From positions 1 through 15,393 of the forward strand of contig CALFKA010000171.1 in assembly GCA_937880545.1 (NCBI GenBank): a DNA stretch of 15,393 bases, read 5' to 3'. A model generated the notes under the pieces. That model saw only the letters and a program-made list of their open reading frames with translations. It ran no database searches and was not told where the DNA came from. A program made the position numbers and the translations under genes. The DNA is from an uncultured Clostridia bacterium. GTDB taxonomy: Bacteria; Bacillota; Clostridia; Peptostreptococcales; Acidaminobacteraceae. Position 1 is the first letter of the stretch. Each line of letters starts with the position of its first letter. Shown here piece by piece: positions 7,899 to 13,258 of the stretch.

Positions 7899-8906
7899 AT
7901 GAAAAAACGTTGGTTACTATTATTGCTGGCGGGAGTGATGCTCTTGAGTGCCTGTACCCAGCCCCCCGCAGATACGCAGACACCGGCCGAAACCCCGGCC
8001 GAAACGCCCGCAGAGAACGGGGAGACGCTTCCCTGGAATGAAGAGTATGTTGCGAAGGTAGGCGATGAATTCCTGCCAAGAAAAACCTTTAATGCCCTTG
8101 TCGCCCTGAACAAGTACATGTTTCTCTCTCAGTACGGAGAGGAAGTCTTTGAAGAAGACGCAGAACTTCTGACAAGAGTGCAGCAAGCGACGCTTGATGA
8201 CTATGTCACCGCAGCACTGGTCGGCAAGATGGCCTCTGAGCGTGGCATCGAGATGAATGAAGAAGAGGCAAAGAAGATCGAGCAGGACCTGAAGTCTTCT
8301 TTTGAGAATGACAAAGAATTCGCCGTGTTTTTTGAAGGCGAAGGAGCGGATATGAGCGACCTGCTCCCTTATATCAACCTGCAGTCTTACTTCGGCTCTC
8401 TGCTCGAATCCTGGAAAGCGGAAGTGATGGAGAGCGAAGAGCTAAAGGATGTCATTGCACAAGCCCAATTGGTCCACGCTCGTCACATTCTTCTCGATGG
8501 GGAAGATGAAGATGCCGCCAATGCACTTCTCAAGGAAGTCAAAGAAAAACCCGAGACCTTTGCTGACGTGGCGATGGAGAAATCCCTTGATACGGGAAGC
8601 GGAGCACAGGGTGGAGATCTAGGCTACTTCATGCGTGAAGACATGGTACCTGAGTTTGGTACTGCGGCCTTTGAAAGCGAAGTGGGTGAGATCGTGATGA
8701 CCCGCAGCCAGTTTGGATTCCACATCATTGAAATCCTTGACAAGAGCACACTTGATGCGCTTGAAGCCAAGGGAATGGATGATGTCGTGGAGCGGAGCAA
8801 AGGGATGCTAATCAATCCCCTGATCTCCGAGCTCTCGATGAAAGAGTTTGAACGCGTGCAGAATGAAGTTCCTGTTGAATATTACGCTCTGGAGAAAAAT
8901 GAGTGA
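7899..8906 (+). CDS. PrsA-like peptidylprolyl isomerase (parvulin) lipoprotein
   Basis: Predicted extracytoplasmic foldase anchored to the outer face of the membrane, helping secreted proteins fold. Seen: a lipoprotein signal MKKRWLLLLLAG with lipobox LLSAC and C19 as the lipidated residue; a short Pro/Thr/Glu linker with PAET repeats (about 27-40); a helical SurA/PrsA-like N-domain; and a PpiC parvulin domain (about 192-285) with VHARHILL, GAQGGDLGYF, MVPEFGTAAF and FGFHII (H275). Length of 335 residues fits the PrsA group. The start ATG 7899 has GAGGT at 7890-7894. It begins 18 bases after mfd and overlaps the next gene. Foldase genes occur at this position after mfd in many Clostridia. The exact PrsA orthology is inferred, so no symbol is given. 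Confidence 0.93.
   Translation: MKKRWLLLLLAGVMLLSACTQPPADTQTPAETPAETPAENGETLPWNEEYVAKVGDEFLPRKTFNALVALNKYMFLSQYGEEVFEEDAELLTRVQQATLDDYVTAALVGKMASERGIEMNEEEAKKIEQDLKSSFENDKEFAVFFEGEGADMSDLLPYINLQSYFGSLLESWKAEVMESEELKDVIAQAQLVHARHILLDGEDEDAANALLKEVKEKPETFADVAMEKSLDTGSGAQGGDLGYFMREDMVPEFGTAAFESEVGEIVMTRSQFGFHIIEILDKSTLDALEAKGMDDVVERSKGMLINPLISELSMKEFERVQNEVPVEYYALEKNE
7983..8016 (+). repeat. Short tandem repeat in the foldase linker
   Basis: The 11-mer CCGGCCGAAAC occurs at 7983-7993 and 7995-8005 (12-base period), followed by a decayed third copy. It encodes the PAET-PAET-PAEN linker just after the lipid-anchored cysteine. The period is a multiple of three, so copy-number change would lengthen or shorten the tether without a frameshift. 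Confidence 0.7.
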
Positions 8907-10135
8907 TGATTGTCGTGGGTCTTGGCCCGGGAGACACATCGTTTCTCTCGGCAGAGGCAAAAGAAATTCTTGAAGGAGCGGAGCGCCTATTTGTGCGCAC
9001 GCTCCGTCATCCAACGCTTGATCAGCTGAAACTGAAAGTGGAGAGTTTTGATGAGCTCTACGAACAGGCGGACTCCTTTGACGAAGTGTATGAACACATT
9101 GTTGAAAGGCTCCTTGAAGAAGAGAAGAAGGGAGACGTCGTCTACGCCGTCCCCGGAAGCCCCTTCATTGCGGAGCGCAGTGTCGAGCTTTTGTTAGAGA
9201 AAGCACCGAAGACCCGGGTGATCCCCGGCGTCAGCTTCCTCGAGCCGCTCCTTTCAAAACTGAGGATTGATGTCAGTAAAGGCCTCCGCATTGTCGATGG
9301 ACTGAGTGATTTCACAGCGGACCCAAAGGAAGCCCTTTTGATCCTTCAGGTCTACTCAAGAGAAGTCGCCTCACAGGTCAAACTGAACCTAACAAAAACG
9401 TACGATGACGAAGCCGTCGTCTTTGTCGCCGGTCACGTGGGTGTCTCAGACAGCGAATACATCCATGAGAGAAGACTTTGGGAGCTCGACCGCGTCGATG
9501 ACTTTGATCACTTGAGCAGCATCTATGTCCCCCCTTCTAAGGAGAGCAAAAGAGCCGGCCTTTCAGAACTTGAAGCTCTGATGGATGGGCTCCTCGCCCC
9601 CGAAGGATGTCCCTGGGACCGCGCACAGACCCATGAATCATTAAAGCGTTACCTGATCGAAGAGTGCTATGAGGTACTCGATGCAATTGACAGGGAAGAC
9701 TTTGCGGATTTGGAGGACGAGCTGGGGGATCTTCTCTTTCAGGTCGTCTTTCACAGCGCACTCGCCAAGCAGGAGGGCTACTTCCGCCTCGATGACGTCG
9801 TCGCCGGAAGCTATGAAAAGATCTACTCGCGTCACTCCCATGTCTTTGGTGCAGATGCCGCAGGCAACCCCGAAGCGGTGGTGGACCTGTGGGAGAAGAA
9901 CAAGGGAAGAGAAAAGTCACTAGAAGAACGCCTAGAGCGTGTTCCCAAACTCAGCCCTCTGCACTACGCCCAGAAGATCCTGAAGCTCCTAGATAAAGAA
10001 AGCCCAAATGAGCCAAGAAGCCAGGAAGAAATACGAGAAGCATTAAAAGATCTTGTTTTAGAAGCCAACCGGGCGGGGTATTCTCTTGATATGCTATTGA
10101 TGGAAGAAGTCAAAGAAATACTCGAAAAAGCTTGA
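8903..10135 (+). CDS. YabN-type fusion: tetrapyrrole-methylase-like domain plus MazG nucleotide pyrophosphohydrolase
   Basis: The N-terminal half (about 1-215) resembles SAM-dependent tetrapyrrole methylases: VVGLGPGDTSFLS, YAVPGSPFIAE, VIPGVSF. The C-terminal half (about 225-410) is MazG, which hydrolyses NTPs to NMP plus pyrophosphate. Seen there: GCPWDRAQTHESLKRYL, E254-E257 in EECYE, E273-D276 in DELGD (the Mg-binding Glu/Asp set), and YSRHSHVFG. Bacillus YabN has the same fusion but is longer (about 489 residues against 410). The second MazG repeat is shortened here, ending soon after EALKDLVLEANRAGYSLD. GTG 8903 overlaps the foldase stop (GTGA) with GGAG eight bases upstream; ATG 8906 is the alternative start. 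The natural substrate of the methylase half is not established. It ends the first operon, 85 bases before hup. Confidence 0.93.
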   Translation: MMIVVGLGPGDTSFLSAEAKEILEGAERLFVRTLRHPTLDQLKLKVESFDELYEQADSFDEVYEHIVERLLEEEKKGDVVYAVPGSPFIAERSVELLLEKAPKTRVIPGVSFLEPLLSKLRIDVSKGLRIVDGLSDFTADPKEALLILQVYSREVASQVKLNLTKTYDDEAVVFVAGHVGVSDSEYIHERRLWELDRVDDFDHLSSIYVPPSKESKRAGLSELEALMDGLLAPEGCPWDRAQTHESLKRYLIEECYEVLDAIDREDFADLEDELGDLLFQVVFHSALAKQEGYFRLDDVVAGSYEKIYSRHSHVFGADAAGNPEAVVDLWEKNKGREKSLEERLERVPKLSPLHYAQKILKLLDKESPNEPRSQEEIREALKDLVLEANRAGYSLDMLLMEEVKEILEKA

Positions 10136-10161
10136 AAATGTAATATTAAATATGCGAAAGC

Positions 10162-10186
10162 CCTTGAAATCTCTGATCATTCAAGG
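10162..10186. promoter_or_regulatory. Inverted repeat over the hup promoter (possible operator)
   Basis: CCTTGAA at 10162-10168 and TTCAAGG at 10180-10186 are exact inverted copies with an 11-base gap. The left arm covers most of the -35 box and the right arm ends immediately before the -10 box. There is no T-run after it, so it is not a terminator. Its placement suggests a repressor or autoregulator site. The repeat itself is certain; its function is inferred. Confidence 0.5.
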
Positions 10187-10192
10187 TATGAT
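10164..10192 (+). promoter_or_regulatory. hup promoter
   Basis: TTGAAA (10164-10169) and TATGAT (10187-10192) are separated by 17 bases, a near-consensus housekeeping-sigma promoter. Transcription would start near 10199, giving a leader of about 20 bases before the hup start. It allows hup and downstream genes to be expressed apart from the glmU operon. Confidence 0.82.
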
Positions 10193-10209
10193 GAACCCAA
10201 GTTACAAAT

Positions 10210-10215
10210 AGGAGG
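10210..10215 (+). promoter_or_regulatory. hup ribosome binding site, decides the start
   Basis: A full AGGAGG. Two adjacent ATGs follow, at 10218 and 10221. The first is only two bases away, too close; the second is five bases away and gives the family-typical MNKTEL start. Confidence 0.85.
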
Positions 10216-10220
10216 AAATG

Positions 10221-10508
10221 ATGAATAAAACTGAATTGGTGAACCGCGTATCAGTGAAGACCGGCATGACCAAAAAAGCCTCTGCGGATGCTTTAGCGGC
10301 TGTTCTTGAAACGATTGAAGAAGCTCTACAGAGAGGCGATAAAGTACAGTTAGTCGGATTTGGAACTTTTGAAGTCCGCAATCGCAAAGCTCGCCAGGGC
10401 CGCAATCCTCAGAACCCCACAGAAGTCATGAAGATTCCTGCATCCAAAGCCCCCGTGTTTAAAGCAGGCAAGGGTCTGAAAGAACTGGTCAACAAGAAAA
10501 AGAAGTAG
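10221..10508 (+). CDS. hup: HU-type DNA-binding protein
   Basis: Small basic nucleoid protein that works as a dimer, bending DNA and aiding replication, repair and recombination. Seen: MNKTELVNRV, GMTKKASADAL, the hallmark VQLVGFGTFEVRNR, ARQGRNP with the intercalating P63, and IPASKAPVFKAGK. At 95 residues it is slightly longer than the usual 90, with a lysine-rich C-terminus. The beta-arm tip reads NPQNPTEVMKIPA, one residue longer than the NPQTGEEIKIPA type, with a second proline at 66. ATG 10221 is preferred over 10218 from ribosome binding site spacing. It has its own promoter with a dyad element and is followed by a hairpin terminator, so it is likely produced in excess over its neighbours. 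A hup gene between mazG and yabO is common in Clostridia. Confidence 0.97.
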   Translation: MNKTELVNRVSVKTGMTKKASADALAAVLETIEEALQRGDKVQLVGFGTFEVRNRKARQGRNPQNPTEVMKIPASKAPVFKAGKGLKELVNKKKK

Positions 10509-10531
10509 AGTAGCGAAGGCTACTCTTTCTT
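10507..10531 (+). terminator. Hairpin terminator after hup
   Basis: GAGTAGC, loop GAAG, GCTACTC, then TTTCTT. The stem starts in the last base of the hup stop codon. Seven perfect pairs plus an A-T extension make a plausible intrinsic terminator, though the T-run is interrupted by a C, so read-through into rqcP is likely. Confidence 0.75.
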
Positions 10532-10543
10532 GTCAAATATCGA

Positions 10544-10789
10544 ATGCGAATAGATAAGTTTCTTAAAGTGTCGCGCTTAATCAAACGCAGAACTCTTGCG
10601 AAGGAGTTTTGTGATGCGCAAAAAGTTATGATAAATGGCAAGGTCGCCAAACCCTCTGATGAAGTGAAGGAGGGGGATCGTCTGGCGATCCGCTTTGATT
10701 CTCGCATTCACTTATTTGATGTGAAAGAGTTGCTCATGAATGCCACGAAAGAGCAGGCACTTACTATGGTAGAGGAGGTCATGGAATGA
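10544..10789 (+). CDS. rqcP: RqcP (YabO), S4-domain ribosome quality-control factor
   Basis: Small S4 RNA-binding protein related to Hsp15. In Bacillus it binds stalled 50S subunits with RqcH and supports alanine tailing of blocked nascent chains. Seen: MRIDKFLKVSRLIKRRTLAKE at the N-terminus (the S4 core, with the conserved RIDKFLK and RLIKRR), VMINGKVAKPSDEVKEGD, and a final strand around IRFDSRI. The 81-residue length is close to the Bacillus protein. The start at 10544 is fixed by the conserved MRID, yet there is no recognisable Shine-Dalgarno; the preceding bases are AT-rich and a terminator hairpin ends 12 bases upstream. Its stop overlaps the divIC start (ATGA). The yabP and yabQ sporulation genes that normally follow are absent. 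Confidence 0.93.
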   Translation: MRIDKFLKVSRLIKRRTLAKEFCDAQKVMINGKVAKPSDEVKEGDRLAIRFDSRIHLFDVKELLMNATKEQALTMVEEVME

Positions 10790-11070
10790 ATTTCCTGAAA
10801 AACCGAAAAATTCCAATCATCGTAATACTGATACTCCTCGCCATTGGTGTGTATGGTTTCTTCTATCAGAAAAGCCAGCTGGCTAAGTTGACAGAGGAAC
10901 GGCTGCTTCTGGAAATGGAGATCGCAAGATTGAAACTTGTGAAAGCCGAACTCCAGGATCAACTGGCAAACACCGATTCAAGGGAGTACATCGAGTCGGT
11001 GGCCATGAACAAGTACGGACTGGTACGGCCTTATGAAATCATCTACTATGTAACGGGAGAAGGAGACTGA
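10786..11070 (+). CDS. divIC: DivIC/FtsB-family septum formation initiator
   Basis: Bitopic cell-division protein that, with FtsL and DivIB/FtsQ, helps activate septal wall synthesis. Seen: a short basic cytoplasmic tail (MNFLKNRK), one transmembrane helix at about residues 9-27 (IPIIVILILLAIGVYGFFY), an extracellular coiled coil (about 29-68) rich in Leu, Glu and Lys, and the family end motif AMNKYGLVRPYEIIYYV. Length of 94 residues is in the usual range, somewhat short of Bacillus DivIC. Start: AGAGGAGG at 10771-10778, seven bases before ATG 10786, which overlaps the rqcP stop. The gene sits where divIC is found in Bacillus. Distinguishing DivIC from FtsL-like proteins rests on this position and the C-terminal motif. 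Confidence 0.92.
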   Translation: MNFLKNRKIPIIVILILLAIGVYGFFYQKSQLAKLTEERLLLEMEIARLKLVKAELQDQLANTDSREYIESVAMNKYGLVRPYEIIYYVTGEGD

Positions 11071-11092
11071 GCCAAGGAGACTTGGCTTTTTT
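11071..11092 (+). terminator. Hairpin terminator after divIC
   Basis: GCCAAG, GNRA-type loop GAGA, CTTGGC, then six T's. It begins in the base after the divIC stop codon and ends seven bases before the ppx ATG. It is a good match to an intrinsic terminator, although ppx, tilS and ftsH lie downstream with no promoter I can see between. Confidence 0.85.
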
Positions 11093-11099
11093 CATCATC

Positions 11100-11939
11100 A
11101 TGACACAAGCTTTTATTGATATGGGAACCAATACCATCAAGCTTCAGTTTGCCTCTGGAGAAGAAGACTTCTCGGAGGGCCTTGCCATGAGTAAAGCCGC
11201 TCGTCTGGGAGAAGGAGCAGATACAAACCTGCATCCCGACTCCATGCAGCGCGCCATGGAGGCACTGGAGATCTATAATGAAGAGATTAAAAGACGTGGG
11301 GCAGATACGGTGCGCCTCTACGCCACCGCGGCGACGAGAGAAGCCGAAAATGGCAGAGACTTCCTCGATCGCATAGCAGAGCGTTTTGGTTGGCAATGTC
11401 AAGTGCTGAGCGGAGAGGAAGAAGCAAGACTTGGCTTCACAGGCGCCGGCCTTGGCATCTCATCAAAGCTCACACTCGTAGATATAGGAGGAGGAAGCAC
11501 CGAGATCTCCTCCGGAGAAAGGACGCCGGATGTCTCTAAGAGTTTTCCTGTGGGTGCTCTCAAGCAGACGAAAGAACCCAGAGATCTTTCGAAGATCTTT
11601 ATAGATCTTCCGGAAAAAAAAGGAGAACTCGTGGGCATCGGAGGCACCCTTCGCATGCTCGCTGCCATCCGAAACGGTGTCACCGAGTATAAGAGAAAAG
11701 ATCTACACGGTGCTGTCATCGAGAGACAGTGGCTCAGAGAACTCCAAGAACAAGTGAAGACACTCAGTCTGGAAGGCAAGAGAGAGCTATGTGCGATGGA
11801 GCCGGAGCGAGCTGATATCCTCGAGGCGGGAATTGAGATTCTCTCTCATCTGATGGATATCTATGAAGCTCCACGACTTACGTACAGTGATTATGGAATG
11901 ATAGAAGGGTTTGCTCTTAGAAGCTGGGGGAGAGCATGA
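11100..11939 (+). CDS. Ppx/GppA-family exopolyphosphatase / guanosine pentaphosphate phosphohydrolase
   Basis: Member of the ASKHA fold that removes terminal phosphate from polyphosphate or from pppGpp; which substrate is used here cannot be told. Seen: phosphate-1 motif IDMGTNTIKL (6-15), YATAATREAENG, LSGEEEARLGF, phosphate-2 motif VDIGGGSTEI (127-136), the adenosine-region motif VGIGGT (178-183), RADILEAGIEIL and SDYGMIEGF. At 279 residues it is a short single-core form without the C-terminal HD-like domain of E. coli Ppx. The start was set at ATG 11100 because the conserved motif begins six codons later; an in-frame TTG at 11082 lies inside the terminator stem. There is no Shine-Dalgarno. 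It overlaps tilS (ATGA). It occupies the interval where Bacillus carries yabR and spoIIE. Confidence 0.9.
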   Translation: MTQAFIDMGTNTIKLQFASGEEDFSEGLAMSKAARLGEGADTNLHPDSMQRAMEALEIYNEEIKRRGADTVRLYATAATREAENGRDFLDRIAERFGWQCQVLSGEEEARLGFTGAGLGISSKLTLVDIGGGSTEISSGERTPDVSKSFPVGALKQTKEPRDLSKIFIDLPEKKGELVGIGGTLRMLAAIRNGVTEYKRKDLHGAVIERQWLRELQEQVKTLSLEGKRELCAMEPERADILEAGIEILSHLMDIYEAPRLTYSDYGMIEGFALRSWGRA

Positions 11940-13258
11940 CAAAATCCCCATTGCCCCAGCTGCGAAAAGGAGAAAAAATCCTTGTCGCTTTTTCGGCTGG
12001 CCTCGATTCGAGGATGCTTCTGGAATTATTATTAGATGAACAGAAATCCTGGGAACTGGAATTGGCTCTGTTCCACTTGGACCATGCGCTTCGACCGACA
12101 TCGGCAGAAGAAGCCCTTTTTGCTGAGGAGATCGCAAGAAAAAAGGGGCTGAGGATCTTTGTTGAACGCCACGATGTGGAGAGCTACTGCCGGGAAAGGG
12201 GACTGGGTATTGAAGAAGGAGCAAGAAATCTTCGCTATGAAAGGCTCCGCGCGATTAAGAAAAAGATCGGATTTGACACGATCGCCACAGGGCACCACCT
12301 CGATGACAATGTAGAAACATTTTTTTTGAATTTAATCCGCGGCAGTGGTCTTCCGGGCCTCAGAGGCATGGAGGTGCGAAGAGAAGATCTCTATCGACCG
12401 CTTCTGTCGATCCGAAAAAAAGAACTGGAGGCCATGGCAGAGGAAAGAGGGATTGCGTTTGTAGTGGATGAGAGCAATCTCGAGGGAGATTATACCAGAA
12501 ATCGTCTCCGACTCGATATCCTCCCCAAAATGGAAGAAGATCTTTCTCCCGCTCTGTATCGTACGATCGAAAAGACGATGGAGCGCATCAAGCGAGAAGA
12601 TGATCTCCTCAGTGAGTTAACGGACAAGATATATCTAGAGCTTGAGAAACCCTGGAAACTCAGTGTGCTGAGGGACTTGCACGAAGCCATTCTCTATAGG
12701 CTTTTACTGAGATGGATGGGAGACGTTAGGGGAACGACCCGGGATATCAGTGCGCACACCCTTGAGCGTATAGTAGGGACGATCCACCGCGGACGGGGTA
12801 TAACTGAGATTGAAGGGTATCATTTTTTGGCTTCACAGGGTACACTATACTTTATGGACTCTTTGCAAAACAGTTCTGAGGGTTATCATGAACTGTCCTT
12901 GGGTAAAAATGTCCTGTTAGGTATGTGTCTGGTTTTGGAGGAAACGGATACGCCTGTTTATGGGGACGATGTCCTGAGTATTCCCAAGGAGATGGTGAAG
13001 GGAGCCCTTCACCTGCGTACCAGAAGAGCAGGGGACCGCTTCACACCTTCCGGTATGGAAGGAACGAAGAAACTGAAGGACTATCTGATGGATGAAAAGG
13101 TCCCGCTCCCGGAGAGAGACAAAGTGCCCTTGATATGTGATGACGAGACCATCTACTGGATCGTCGGGTACCGCAAAGCGGAGATTCCCAGAAATACAAA
13201 AGGAAAATATCTGGTGTTACACCAGTCAGAAGTAGTTCCCAAGGAGGACAATTCGTGA
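11936..13258 (+). CDS. tilS: tRNA(Ile)-lysidine synthase
   Basis: ATP-dependent enzyme that attaches lysine to C34 of the CAU-anticodon tRNA-Ile, switching it from AUG to AUA reading; essential in most bacteria. Seen: the PP-loop SAGLDS at 20-25 (normally SGGxDS), HLDHALRP, GHHLDDNVETFFLNLIRG, GLPGLRGM, YRPLL, DESN and TRNRLRLDILP, then a linker and a C-terminal TilS domain with LRTRRAGDRFTPSG and KKLKDYLMDEKVP. Length of 440 residues is a little below the Bacillus protein. GGGGGAG at 11926-11932 precedes ATG 11936, which overlaps the ppx stop. The end overlaps ftsH (GTGA). hpt, usually between tilS and ftsH in Firmicutes, is missing. Confidence 0.96.
   Translation: MTKSPLPQLRKGEKILVAFSAGLDSRMLLELLLDEQKSWELELALFHLDHALRPTSAEEALFAEEIARKKGLRIFVERHDVESYCRERGLGIEEGARNLRYERLRAIKKKIGFDTIATGHHLDDNVETFFLNLIRGSGLPGLRGMEVRREDLYRPLLSIRKKELEAMAEERGIAFVVDESNLEGDYTRNRLRLDILPKMEEDLSPALYRTIEKTMERIKREDDLLSELTDKIYLELEKPWKLSVLRDLHEAILYRLLLRWMGDVRGTTRDISAHTLERIVGTIHRGRGITEIEGYHFLASQGTLYFMDSLQNSSEGYHELSLGKNVLLGMCLVLEETDTPVYGDDVLSIPKEMVKGALHLRTRRAGDRFTPSGMEGTKKLKDYLMDEKVPLPERDKVPLICDDETIYWIVGYRKAEIPRNTKGKYLVLHQSEVVPKEDNS

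Noticed and set aside
10162..10186. Terminator for the mazG transcript
   Set aside because: The inverted repeat has AT-rich arms, an 11-base loop and no T-run; it coincides with promoter boxes, so an operator is the better reading.
11082..11099. TTG start giving six more residues to the Ppx/GppA protein
   Set aside because: It lies within the 3' arm of a terminator hairpin, has no ribosome binding site, and the family motif starts correctly from ATG 11100.
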